Below, piece by piece: positions 46,005 to 56,805 of a stretch of 64,000 nucleotides of DNA. Position 1 is the stretch's first letter. Every line of letters begins with the position of its first letter. The stretch lies in contig JAVHKY010000052.1 of NCBI GenBank assembly GCA_035079385.1, positions 11,904,001 through 11,968,000 of the forward strand, written 5' to 3'. The DNA comes from Aspidiotus rigidus. Taxonomy: Eukaryota > Arthropoda > Insecta > Hemiptera > Diaspididae. Position numbers and translations under genes: made by a program. The notes under the pieces were generated by a model that searched no databases, was not told where the DNA came from, and was given only the letters and a program-made list of their open reading frames with translations.

Positions 46005-46631
46005 TGAATTAATCCAAAAATTTTGAATGAACGACTTATTTTCCCAACTTTCATCTATTGATAAAACAAGTTATTGTATCATGATGAGTCATAATGAGAA
46101 CAATTCCTGCTAAAAACTTTACCTCTATTTTGTAGAGTTTTAGTACAACTGGAAACCATTGATCCTCGGAACTTTTACATGCAATTCCATTGCGACGGTA
46201 GCGCCCTCGACGGACGCGATGTTCCGAATAGAACTGTCGTACAAAATAGAACGGACGTATCTATATAGTATACACGATCTGCGAAGAAGAGATTCTTCAA
46301 CCCCACCAAAAACACCTCTTTCGCTCATCGTTGATTTGCAGATACGTCGATTCCAAGTCTTTGTACGGCAGCGAAAGTATCATCTATTTTCCCTAGGTCC
46401 TTTTAATTTTCCAACGTATAGAGCTGAAGACTGAGATAATAGTAGAAGCTAAAAATTTAAAGTTCGAAAAAAAAAGGATGGAAGAGAGAACTAAAATGTA
46501 GATTGATTGTTGATGATAATCAGGTTTTCTAATAGATAGATAGATTTACAAAATCTTTGTTTGAATTCACCTTTCAAGTTTGCTTTCTATTCGGATATCC
46601 TCAGCGAAATCCTACTCCATAAATCCTCACA
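46005..46631. other. KCTD9 upstream region
   Basis: Lies between a CACGG-family element and the KCTD9 ATG. No TATA box or initiator could be assigned. Confidence 0.45.
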
Positions 46632-46679
46632 ATGAAACGTATTGTGTTATTCAAAAACGGAACTAATGTGAATGGCAAG
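46632..46679 (+). CDS. KCTD9: KCTD9 exon 1
   Basis: Encodes MKRIVLFKNGTNVNGK, followed by donor gtacgt. Phase 0. Confidence 0.9.
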
Positions 46680-48501
46680 GTACGTCTTCGTTATCAGCCA
46701 AGTGACGCTTTCTTTGATCAGTAAAATGAATTGCAGTTGTACTGTGCAGGTCATTACGTTAACACAATCCTTCGAAGATTTAATTTCAGCTGCGAGCAAG
46801 AAGTGCGGTGTTGATGTTAAAAGAATATTTACAATTGAGGGAGGTGAAATTGACGAGATTAATGTCATCAGGTGATTCCACCCTCTAGGTTAATTCCTTT
46901 ACTTGAACCCCTTTTTCCAATTTAATTAAAAACTAATTTTTTCCTCTTAGAGATAACGATGTTCTGTTTGTATCGAGTGGTGAACCATTCAGTAGACAAG
47001 AAAATAGTACAGAAAATAGCAGACCAGTGGTCAAGTATGCATTTCCATGTGCCACAGAAGGAGAATGGATCACCTTGAATGTCGGCGGAGAATATTTTAC
47101 CACCTCTCGTTCTACGCTTATTCTAAAAGAGTCAAACAGCGTGCTGGCTAAGTAAGTAAACTTCAGTACAAATTATTTTCGTCAAGCATTTTACTTTTCG
47201 TCATCTGAATAGTGTTTGAATTTCCTTTGGACTTATTTCGTGCTCCCTTTTCTCTTCTCTTTTACCGAAAAGATACATACTGGTGTGCGAATGAGACGTA
47301 TCGGATTGGCGATAGTTCATTATGTTGTCTAATTTTCTATGAAATTTATTCTCGAAAATGATTTGAAATGAGCTTAATTTTTCCTTAGGATGTTCTCTCC
47401 TGATAATGGTGGTTTTCAACCGAGTGAGAAAGATACCAACGGAGCATATTTAATTGATAGATCACCAAATTACTTTAAACCTATTCTGAATTATCTTCGG
47501 ACAAGTGAAGTGATCATCGATAGCGGAGTGAACCCTTACGGTGTGGTAAAAAGAAAACTTTTCTTGACAAGCGCTTTCAGGAAATACATGTGATTTTATT
47601 TTGCAGGTGTCTTAGAAGAAGCGAAATACTTTGGTATTGAATCCATGATTCCTCAACTGGAGAAAATTGTGCGATACTCACATTACAATCGAGATACTAT
47701 TCCGCTCACTAGGCGCGATGTGGTGAATGCGTTAATAGCCACAGCTAAAGATTCGCAACTTCGATTCCAGGGAGTTAATTTAACCGGTGCCGACCTATCC
47801 AAACTTGACCTACAGCATATTAATTTCAAGGTTGGGACCATGCAATTCAAGCATCAGCACTATATATGATTAGTACGATGTATTGAAATTTTTTGACAGT
47901 ATGCCAACTTGAAAGGGTGCCATTTAAATGGAACAAATTTGAGTCATTGTACAATGGAGCGAGCTGATCTTTCGCAGGCAACTTTGGATAATGCACAACT
48001 TCTCGGTGTGAAAATGCTATGTGCTAATTTAGAAGGAGCAAGTCTTAGACGATGTAATTTTGAAGACCCGGCTGGTACCAACGCCAATATGGAAGGTGCA
48101 CTTCATGTTTACGCTTAGGATTATACTTTTGCGTCGTGATTTTAATTTTGTGAGTCGTATGTTCGTAGCTGTCAATTTGAAAAGTGCAAATTTAGAAGGA
48201 AGTAACATGGCAGGAGTACATTTAAGAGTAGCTACCCTTCGGAATGCTAATTTAAAACATTGTGACTTGAGAGCGGCTGTTTTAGCAGGAGCTGATTTAG
48301 AAGTTGGTACATATTTTCTCATTCTCGATCGAGTATTTCATTTACAAATGCTTAAATCTCGTACTCATTCAAATTTTACAGAACTGCGACCTAACTGGTA
48401 GTAATCTGCAAGAAGCAAATTTACGAGGAGCTAACCTAAAGGGAGCATCACTGGAATTGATGCAAACTCCCGTTCATATGAGTCAAACGGTCGCAAATTG
48501 A
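46632..48501 (+). CDS. KCTD9: BTB/POZ and pentapeptide-repeat protein KCTD9, eight exons, complete
   Basis: Exons: 46632-46679, 46750-46871, 46951-47151, 47389-47540, 47607-47830, 47900-48095, 48169-48302, 48382-48501 (TGA). They join in frame into 398 codons; vertebrate KCTD9 is about 389 aa. KCTD9 is a cytosolic oligomeric adaptor for CUL3 ubiquitin ligases. Residues 1 to about 70 (MKRIVLFKNGTNVNGK...) form the N-terminal ubiquitin-like/KHA region. About 96-195 is the BTB/T1 domain (WITLNVGGEYFTTSRSTL; GAYLIDRSPNYFKPILNYLR; GVLEEAKYFGIES). About 225-385 is a run of A(D/N)L-type pentapeptide repeats (LTGADLSKLDL, ANLEGASLRRCNFEDPAG, LQEANLRGANLKGAS). The end PVHMSQTVAN matches the family's C-terminus. 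Introns are mostly 70-80 nt (237 nt after exon 3). Two donors are weak: gtgtgg after exon 4 and gtgcac after exon 6, the latter leaving one extra residue versus the vertebrate repeat register. Confidence 0.95.
46750..46871 (+). CDS. KCTD9: KCTD9 exon 2
   Basis: Acceptor tgtgcag. Encodes VITLTQSFEDLISAASKKCG and onward to INVI, ending with two bases of an Arg codon before donor gtgatt. Confidence 0.92.
46951..47151 (+). CDS. KCTD9: KCTD9 exon 3 (start of BTB)
   Basis: Acceptor tcctcttag, donor gtaagt. Starts RDNDVLFVSSGEP and carries the BTB opening WITLNVGGEYFTTSRSTL. Confidence 0.95.
47389..47540 (+). CDS. KCTD9: KCTD9 exon 4 (BTB)
   Basis: Acceptor tttccttag. Encodes MFSPDNGG through NGAYLIDRSPNYFKPILNYL to VNPY plus one base. 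The donor gtgtgg is poor, but it is the only position that keeps GVLEEAKYFG in frame. Confidence 0.85.
47607..47830 (+). CDS. KCTD9: KCTD9 exon 5
   Basis: Acceptor attttgcag, donor gttggg. End of the BTB (VLEEAKYFGIESMIPQLEKI), linker, then the first pentapeptides (LTGADLSKLDLQHINFK). Confidence 0.93.
47900..48095 (+). CDS. KCTD9: KCTD9 exon 6 (pentapeptide repeats)
   Basis: Acceptor tttttgacag. Encodes YANLKGCHLNGTNLSHCTME to FEDPAGTNANMEG. The weak donor gtgcac leaves phase 1. Confidence 0.88.
48169..48302 (+). CDS. KCTD9: KCTD9 exon 7 (pentapeptide repeats)
   Basis: Acceptor tgttcgtag, donor gttggt. Encodes VNLKSANLEGSNMAGVHLRV and onward to LAGADLE. Confidence 0.9.
48382..48501 (+). CDS. 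KCTD9: KCTD9 exon 8 and stop
   Basis: Acceptor aaattttacag. Encodes NCDLTGSNLQEANLRGANLK to PVHMSQTVAN, with TGA at 48499-48501. AATAAA-type strings near 49022 and 49060 could serve for polyadenylation. Confidence 0.93.
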   Translation, partial: NCDLTGSNLQEANLRGANLKGASLELMQTPVHMSQTVAN

Positions 48502-49166
48502 TTTGACTACTCATTTACTTTCCTGTGTCATTTTTCATTTTTTGTGTTAGTCTTTTGAGTGACCATTTTTCAAAATTTTCTAAAATATTCGTTACGTATT
48601 ATTTACAAGATTCCATTCCTTTCTGACTCCTTTTTAATGACTTTTTTTCAGGGAAAAGTGGAAAAAATGATCGTTATGATGAATATTTTGAAAACGAAGG
48701 AAGCACTATAATTTCTTCTGTTAAAATATAAAATTTGACTACACTGAATTAAAATCTCAGAAAACTATAGAACCGCCAGCTTTCTTGACAAATGTAATCA
48801 TGAATGAAAGAATCTGGTCTGTGGTGAGAGAGGGAGGGGTGGAGAGAATTTTTGAAATGTCTCGGATGAACATTTTGGAGTAAAAAGGACTTATCATATA
48901 ACGTACCTGCGCCTACCAAAATAGACTAACCACTCGGGTGTCCTACTTTCCTGTTTCATTTCTCAAGGATAATACTGGAAACAGAAACATTTTTGTTCTT
49001 CTAACGTTTTCGCAGAAGTTGAATAAAATTTTTTTTCCAAGAAGTGTAATTTCAAATTTAATAAAGAAAATTGATGGAACCAATTTTTACTTCGAGTAAT
49101 CCATCAATGAAGGACACGAATTCAACACAGGCTCTTTTTTCCATTGAGTGATGCTTACTGCTTAGG
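48502..49166. other. KCTD9 3' flank
   Basis: Presumed 3' UTR. AATAAA-like strings at about 49022 and 49060 are candidates for polyadenylation. Confidence 0.4.
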
Positions 49167-49560
49167 ATCAATGGACCGTATTATCCATGCTGGCACGTTT
49201 GGATTTGCCCCACTTTAAGCAACCGTACCCGCATGAAATTTGCGATATTTTACCTTATTTGTTCAAAAGTACTATCGATTCCGATAAGAAATACATAGGA
49301 ACGTTGCGATCATAAATCATTATTTGAATTTGAGGAAGAAATAAGAAATTTGATGTTTATATTCAGAATCTGGAAGTTCTAAAGCATTTGCCAATGTTCC
49401 TCTGGTTTCTTCTTTATTTATGGGTTTTGAATAATAACTAATGATCGAAACGTTTCTATGTATTTCTTATGGAGTAAAATTGTTGTTTTGAACACAAACG
49501 GTGAACTGGGGTATGACTGTGTTAAGGTGGGGTTTTGAAAAAATACGGTCCCTGGGACGG
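49167..49560. mobile_element. GGAC-TIR element, copy 2 (opposite orientation)
   Basis: Starts atggaccgtattatcc and ends aaatacggtccctgggacgg. It shares the gcatttgccaatgttcctct interior with copies at about 36330 and 42570. It lies 0.7 kb downstream of the KCTD9 stop. Confidence 0.65.
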
Positions 49561-50622
49561 TCCAATAACCTAATCAATGTAGAGTAGAGCTGTGATTCCT
49601 AAAAAATCAGGGCCGTTTACTGCCTTTTCATTTCAAGAGTATAAAGTACAGACCCCTAAAAAGTAAAAACACATAATCGCTAACTACACGAGTTTGTAGC
49701 TTCTGCCTCACCTGCAAAATCGCTGCGGTCAATCTTCAGCATTTCACCCCGGCTTTTGGAGAGTTGACACTAAAACTCATTTTTCTCTGTAAATAATTAT
49801 TGTTTTTCAAAAAAAAAAAGCAGATAACATTTCTTTTCAGATGCTTCTAGCTTCAACTTCGAGTGAATCTGTGAAATTTTTTTTCTCCATAAGAATACAT
49901 TGAGTGCGACTCTGCGACATCTGGTAGAATAAATTACCTGAACATTTTCTGGATACCAAAAGGCGAAATTTAATATTATTCAACTAAGGAACTGCAGCAT
50001 TCACTATTGGAACCACTGGAACCTAGTGTTGAAGTTTTGGAATCAAACAACGGATGAGTGTACTGCCGTACAAAAAATAAAAGACATAGGTATTGTGAAT
50101 GGTCACAAGAAAACCCCCCTTAGCGTCTCAAAAATCGTTTTTGAGGTGTTCAGTGATCCTTCATAATGGAAACCCGCTCTCTTACTTGGTGGTATTGAAA
50201 AAATTCCAAAAAATTTATTTATAGGCCTTAGGGGTCTTCAAAGTTGGGGGAAAATTTTAAACTTCTGGGAAAATTTTTGGAATTTGATGAAATTCAGTTT
50301 TAGGGGTAATTTTGCGTCGCTGAACATGAATCTGACCCACAAATTTCATTCCAAGGCATATTTTTGGGCAAAAAATGGAGCTATGATACAATTTTTTAGG
50401 CGATTCTCCGACACTTTTTTCACTAAATTCAAAATTTTCAACTATTAACGCACAAATAATATAAAAAGCGCTATTGAATTGTATTCTTGAATCATTAATC
50501 TACAACTGACAGAATTTTCAGCCAAATTGATCACATAATGACGCCCAAAACTGCTTTTGAAATTAGAATCATCGCTCCTGTGAGATTATGTTTAGGTCGC
50601 TGAGGGGGGTTTTCTAGGGCAC

Positions 50623-50808
50623 TATAGAGGGGGGTATGGCAATACGCCATTTTAGCAGCAAAAAGAAGTGTTCGACGTACAAATGGAACGTGACCGATGT
50701 TGCCCGGCCCTGCCGAATATTCCGCGACACTGCGCGAACGCGTTCGTGCTTGAGAGCCTTCTTTTTGCTGCTAAAATGGCGTATTGCCATACCCCCCCCC
50801 CTCTTTAG
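50623..50808. mobile_element. 186-bp TIR element with 45-bp arms, nested
   Basis: Arms tatagaggggggtatggcaa... and ...cttctttttgctgctaaaat... are nearly perfect. It interrupts an older element (about 50102-50832) whose own ends are gtcacaagaaaacc / ggttttcttgtgac. Confidence 0.7.
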
Positions 50809-51210
50809 TACCCTAGGTTTTCTTGTGACAGGTTTAAAGATGTTGCTCGTTTTTCACTCTGTAACGATCTGGAAAATGAGATCTTGGACTCGTAAATGTG
50901 TCCGTGTGTGCCTTAGATCAAATACTTTCTTACAGCAAAAACAAAATTTTTAAACTCAAACAAATTTAAGATCGCAATACTATCGCGCCAAAAATCATGA
51001 AGACGTCTTCCGGTAACCTTTAGCTACAAGAAATAACAATCTTCGAACTTTTTCAGATCTCATAACTGAAGTTCTTTGCGATTTTCTTGATTATCTGATA
51101 ACAGATCAGCAGCCTGTTATTTTTTTGACCAATCCAAATTCATGTTACCGAAGTCAAGAACCCAGAGAAATTTGCCAATGACATCACAAAAAGAATCATG
51201 CTCACCAATG

Positions 51211-51595
51211 GACTGTGTTATTTGTGATAACGCAACATGAGTGTGAGTGCAAGATGCATAAGTGTGAGTGAGCTATTTCCGGCAGAAGTACCTATTCTGC
51301 TGAAAATTTGTCCATTCGGCATTTTGCTCCCATAAGAAATACATGCGGAGCAAAGATGACCATGGTATTAATTTAATATGAGATGTTAAAATTTACAGAA
51401 AAGTTGATATTTCAAATTTATCAACTTCTTGCTACTTGTAAAAAAAATCTCTTGACCGTATCATTTTTTATATTCAATTGGTAGCGTAGTGATCTCTGCT
51501 CCACATGTATTTCTTATAGGAGCAAAATGCTAAATGGACAAAATCGATCTTTTCATCCATGATATCGATAGTTGTGACGTCACAATAACACAGTC
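51211..51595. mobile_element. GGACTGTG-TIR element, copy 2 (opposite orientation)
   Basis: Same architecture as 44033-44396: ggactgtgttatttgtgata at the left, gacgtcacaataacacagtc at the right. Confidence 0.65.
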
Positions 51596-51754
51596 CTATC
51601 CAAATGTTTGAGTGTCTGACTCATGTACTTATGAGATTTAATAAGAATGAGAACATGTTGGGAGCAGATATCATTGTAGAAAATAATTTATAATGAGAAA
51701 TGAATGAAGAATGGACTGTATTTTTTCAAAACCCCACCTTAACACAGTCTTACC

Positions 51755-52791
51755 TAGGGCTTTTGACCGTTATTTTTTTTCGGTTAAATCTCAAATAACT
51801 CTCAGAAAATTTCATTTGAAACGATTATCGGTCATAACGGTCAAACTGTCAAAACGTTGGCCAAATAATGGTTATAACTGTTATGACCGAAAAATTTCGG
51901 TCACACAAAGAAAATGAAAAGTTGAAAGAAGTTAGGTAGTAGTGTAGTAGGCCTACAACATTATTTTTTCGATGTTGTGACCAGCTGCACATTTGATAAA
52001 TTGTTTACACGTTTCTTGACCATTGAACTCTCATTACATTGAGGAGATTTGATTTGAAGATTGATATACAGCAACTGCCCTAAGATTTGCTGTAGATCTC
52101 AGTCTCAAGCAAAAGAATCTGTGGAAGTGGAAGAGAATTTGAACAAACAAAAATTAGAAAGCGCACCATAGAATAAATCAATAAAGAAAAATTGTTGAAA
52201 ATTTTAATGCAATAGTCAACACAGTTTAATTTTGTTGAAACTCGAAGTCAAAACACATTTTTTTCTTTGTCCTCGAAGTCGAACATACACACTTTGCGAT
52301 GAGCCAACGATGAGCTAATGAGGCGATAACATGAGACAGAAGGGTTGTACTTTGTCACAAACCAATCAGTCAGCAAAACAAGGATCTTTTGTCCATTTTG
52401 TTGTATGTAGGTGAAGCTTTCTCGCTGATTGGTTTGTGCCTAACTAAGGCTCTTTCTTGTTATCTGAATGCGAATGGCAAACGGCAACAAGCCAACAGCT
52501 ACAAACTACAAAGTTAAAACTGAATCTGCTGAAAAGTATGTCTTGGACGGCTGGCCCGAACCTCAGGTTGAATTGCTGAATCGAAGCTTTCTCTCCTTAT
52601 TGCGAGTTTGACAGTTATTATTTCGGTCAGGATAACTGTTATGACCGTTTGAGAGTTATAAAATATCGGTTATAACTGTTATGAACTATCGATCATTCTT
52701 TGAAACGGTTATCGGTCAATCGGTCGAGATCGATACTTATTTTTTCGGTCACGGTTATAACAGTTGAATAACAGTTAAATTCCAAGCCCTA
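51755..52791. mobile_element. non-autonomous hAT element, 1037 bp, nested in another repeat
   Basis: Begins TAGGGCTT and ends AAGCCCTA. The 8-bp target duplication GTCTTACC is exact (51747-51754 and 52792-52799). The interior has many cggtcataaccg-type short inverted motifs. The uninterrupted host repeat, with a single GTCTTACC, is seen at about 36205-36220. Confidence 0.9.
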
Positions 52792-52799
52792 GTCTTACC

Positions 52800-54437
52800 C
52801 CAGTTTACCGTTTGTGTTCAAAACACAGTCTATCTATTATTTGGATCGGGTATATTGTAGATTCGCTAGCGTCGCCTGTGTAAAGTATGTAGAAAGTACT
52901 GATAAGCAAATGGTGATTGTGACTAAAACTAAAGGTGATTTTTCAGTTTTTCTTCAATTTCTCCAAAAATAATGAATTTAGGCATGTAGGTACTTGTAAG
53001 GAACGAAATTGAAGAGCGGAAAATTTTCTTTCAGATGAAAATATTTTTGTGAGATTTAAAAAAATTCAAAAATTTTGCAAGACGCTGCCCGGTCCAAATA
53101 GTGCCAGGGTTGTGTTCTGAAATGTCGCTCCAACGACTCAAGTCATCGCCTAATGATCGCTCCGAGCGTTCTGAAAACTGTTGAGTGACATTGGGCGACA
53201 TTTATGAACCGTTCTGAAATGTTGTCACATTGTCACTTGGCCTTGAGTGCCTAGATGAAGTCGCACAATCAACAACGACGAATCAGTATTCAGATTCTGT
53301 TTATTTACATTATCTGACTTATTTATGAAACGTTCAGCGTTCCATCTTCGTGATTTTTGTCTGAAAGGAGGGAAAAATAATACCAGAAACTCTTGTCAAT
53401 TTTGTGATCACAAACGACTAGCGACGAGGGATGGAACTAACGTGGGTTGTGACTGTGAATTAACTTGCTACATTCAATTTTTGTTTTTTTACCTGAGTAT
53501 GTTGTTTTATCTTCTTTTTCAAAATAACCACTACAATAGTTGCCAAAAATTGAGTGAGTGTAAAGTACAAACGAGACACCAAATAATTAGTTGCTGTAAG
53601 TTAAGTTGACAGAGAATAATCTGTCATCCTTCTTGACAAAATCTGGAAGATTGCTTCCATCTTACAGCGTTCTTGAAAGATAAATTGCAACCACATAGTC
53701 TAGTTTGGCTGTTTATCCCCAAAGCACAACCAATGATGGTGCAGTCACGTTTGAACAGCCGGAAACTTCTCTCCTACAGGAGTGCGTTCAGAAATGTGTA
53801 ACCCTTGAGTGCAATAGAGATAACTGGTGATACATTGATGACATGTTTTTTTTTTTTTTTCAATTGTGCTCCATAATAGGACTATAAGAGGTGGTCGGTT
53901 AGGTGAGCGGTGGCGGTGCCTGGTAGATTATCATTTTTGGACTTCAAATATTTTTCAAAGTGTTGGTGTGTTAGTACTGGTGAACTCTATTCTCCTGCAT
54001 AGTACTGACTGAAATGCGCGCTGAATGAAAACCATGGAAATGAAAAGAGAGAGGGAACTATAATCGGTCTACGTTGATAAATATGGCCCATTAAACGGCA
54101 TATCTTCTTTCTCTCTCTTTTTTTTGTTCAGTGTATATTCTAGGCAGTATTGCATGCAGGGGAATTGAGTTCACTTGTAGAACACAATTCATACAAATTT
54201 TTTTTTTTAATGTGGTGGGAGGGAGAGTAGAGGAGCTGTTTTACAAACAAGGAGCAAAGCGAGTTGTTTGTGTAATTACAATACTTGGAAAATAAAAAAG
54301 CGATAATCTCTTCCTCACTAAGGTACAGACTTGATACGTTACTCCAGAGTTTTTTTCTTTTGATTCCCGTATTGCGGTAAACTCTATCACTTCTATTCTC
54401 CTGTAGGCATAATCATGAAAACTATTCTATACAGTGT
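52800..54437. other. no gene recognised
   Basis: A 94-aa plus-strand ORF (53325-53609) has several cysteines but no pattern I can name. T-tracts are at 53848-53861. Confidence 0.45.
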
Positions 54438-54593
54438 AATTGAAGCGATGGATGGAAGAAGGGCCTTAGTTACTTCATAGACATGTTCTTTATAGACAGT
54501 AGTTCGATTAAATCATCTTCTATGAAAATTAATCATTTTCTTCTAAAAGGGGCTTAGGGCCCTAAGGCCCTTCTTCCATCCATCGCTTCAATT
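54438..54593. mobile_element. AATTGAAGCG-TIR element (156 bp)
   Basis: Inverted ends aattgaagcgatggatggaa / ttccatccatcgcttcaatt, then gaagggccttag on both sides. Only the outer AATTGA is shared with the two families above. Confidence 0.65.
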
Positions 54594-54944
54594 CATCAAC
54601 AGATTGGAAGGGGTGCAGTCCCCAGATTGCCGTTACGTGCGGACAGAAGGGAGAATAGGTGCTCAGCCTATTTATAAAATAGGTACATGTTTATGATTAT
54701 ACTTCTGAAGAAAACAATTTACTATCTATAAAACAATATATATCTAAATCTGTTCATAGAGGCAGTTTCTCTCCTTTTTCGCCGATGAATGGGACATGGT
54801 TTCATTTTTGTCGTACTCAATTACCTATCGCGTCATTTTGAGTTATTTTTCAGAAAATTTTTTGTAGAAAAAAAATTTTTCAATTCCAAAGTCGGTACTC
54901 ACTACTCACCTTACTAGTGGCTGTCGTCAACACGTCGCGATGAC

Positions 54945-55694
54945 CTTTGACTAAATAGTACTTTGTATGGACTGATACAACAAACGCGTTCAGTGAAGCA
55001 GGTATCGTGCGGCAAGGGAGGTAACTTGTAGGATAAAAGTAAGGAAGATTGCATCCAGCGTTGACGGCAAACCCATAGCCCCTTGACCCAGGGATGGTTA
55101 CGTTCATGAACGCGTTCACTCGTTCACGTTCACTGAAAAAAATGAACGTGAACGGAATGAACGGCATAAAAAAGAGAACTGAACGGAATGAACGGGTTCA
55201 TTTCACTTGTTTTAATCCTGCGCTTTTGATAGTTTAAATCAATACATAAACGATAAGAAAAGTCTTTGTAGTATGACTGCAGGTACCCTAGTAGAAAGTA
55301 GAAACTCAACTGTCAACATTTGAAGAAGTAATTATGTGAAAAAGTGAAAAAAAAAAAAAAAATAGAAATTTGAAAATGAACGTGAAAAAACACGTTCATA
55401 AAATGAACGTGCATTTTTTAGACGTTCACGTTCACGGAAAAAAATGAACGTGAACTTTTTGGACGTTCACGTTCACGGAAAAGAATGAACGTGAACGTGA
55501 ACTTCAGTTCAAGTTCATGAACGTAACCATCCCTGCCCTTGACGAATTCTGTTACGTTGTGAATGCAACCTGCTCAACAATTATCCCTGAGCAAGTGTAT
55601 TCCCTCTGCTTCCCTTACGCACATATCGGCTTCATTCTACCCACCCGCAGATGCCTTCTCAAGTCAGTCCATACAAAGTACTATATAGTCAAAG
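54945..55694. mobile_element. CTTTGAC-family TIR element, copy 3 (750 bp with nested hAT)
   Basis: Starts CTTTGACTAAATAGTACTTT and ends agtactatatagtcaaag; exact duplication GCGATGAC (54937-54944 and 55695-55702). Without the hAT at 55089-55535 it would be about 294 bp. Confidence 0.9.
55089..55535. mobile_element. non-autonomous hAT element, 447 bp, nested
   Basis: Ends CAGGGATGGTTACGTTCATG and its complement (catgaacgtaaccatccctg), with subterminal gttcacgttcac repeats. Duplication CCCTTGAC at 55080-55087 and 55536-55543, plus one extra C at the left end. The empty site ccccttgacgaatt is present in the sister copy at about 36738. Confidence 0.88.
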
Positions 55695-55723
55695 GCGATG
55701 ACGCAACAGGCGCTAGTCACAGT

Positions 55724-55985
55724 CATTGACTATATATTACTTCGTAACCCAGACGTGCAGTCCTATTGTTATGAACGGTGTCGTTTTGCTGGAAACGAAA
55801 ACGTGAGTGCGCTGCGTGTTAACCGGTAGAGTAAAAGAGAAAAAGCATCGCTGAACATCGGTCCCTCTCTGTTACACCCACGTCTTAACATCTGGCGCGA
55901 TCTGTTATTCGTTTCCAACGTAATCCAAGAAATCGACACCGTTTATAACAATAGGACTGTACGTCTGGTTAATGTATAGTCAATG
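55724..55985. mobile_element. TIR element of 262 bp inserted at the end of a CACGG-family copy
   Basis: Ends CATTGACTATATATTA and taatgtatagtcaatg; inner ends share cagtcctattgttat. The direct repeat TCACAGT (55717-55723 and 55986-55992) is the target duplication; it includes the first bases of the CACGG-family copy. Confidence 0.75.
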
Positions 55986-55986
55986 T

Positions 55987-56805
55987 CACAGTATAAGATG
56001 AAGTGGTAGTGACTAGTGACACAAAAGTATTGGGATGTTAACCTATGTTTGGTAGCGCTAGAATCGCCTTCCTCTCTCGCCGCACTCCCTTGAATTTCTG
56101 GGTGACGATTTTACGTTCAATGTATTCGGCCATAAGAAACGAGATTTTCAATTAGTCGTAGATGACTCAATACTTCACCATTAGAATTACTTCTTTCAGT
56201 TATCGATTCTCTTGAAGTGTTTAAACGATTTATAGGATATAATTTTTTCATATTACGAATTGTAATAATTTAAATCGTATTTGAAAATTGTAAATTCCCC
56301 ATCATGAAGCATGGTACGTTAAAATTATCCCCCACATGTTCGAGCATGGCTACCAACTTACGCAACTTGGGTTAACATCCCAATTCTCATTGTGGTAATA
56401 ACGCTGTTCAACTGTCCATAATTCAGAAGTAGTTCCAAACATTCCAAGCGCAGCGCTCGTGTTTAAAGGGATGGGTATAATGTATAGAGTCTTATGGAAA
56501 TGTTGCTACTCTCAGAAAATTATTGCAGAATTAGGAATCAGCTGAGGCATTTGATACTCGACACAAAAATATTATTCAATCTACTCTGTAAAATTTTGAA
56601 AGAATCATCCTTCTAAGTAATTTCTAGTATTTTTATAATCTTTAGTTAATCTATACTATGGTAATAGATACCGGTACCGGCTCGGTACTGGTGGGGTGTG
56701 AAAGGATGACGTGAACAGCCCGAATGTTCACTGCAAACCTAGCAGAAGTTTGTATGTACAACTTCAGGACTGCTGAAGTGCTGACACGATTTTAGTGTTG
56801 TGTCG
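55987..56805. mobile_element. CACGG-family TIR element, copy 4, interrupted and truncated
   Basis: Left end CACAGTATAAGATGAAG at 55987. The body resumes at about 56394, after a nested TIR element (about 56026-56394). The right end stops at gttgtgtc, without the terminal cctcttcatcttataccgtg. The left end was itself hit by the 55724-55985 element. Confidence 0.7.
56026..56394. mobile_element. TTGGGAT-TIR element, copy 2, nested
   Basis: Ends attgggatgttaacctatgt and gcaacttgggttaacatccc; inserted in CACGG-family copy 4 at gtatt|attctc. Confidence 0.65.

Noticed and set aside
46672..48322. Individual single-frame ORFs across KCTD9 and their antisense partners
   Set aside because: They read through introns or are shadows; the spliced model explains the conserved sequence.
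55140..55500. Repeated gaacgtgaac motifs as transcription-factor binding sites
   Set aside because: They are subterminal repeats of the hAT element at 55089-55535 and are explained by it.
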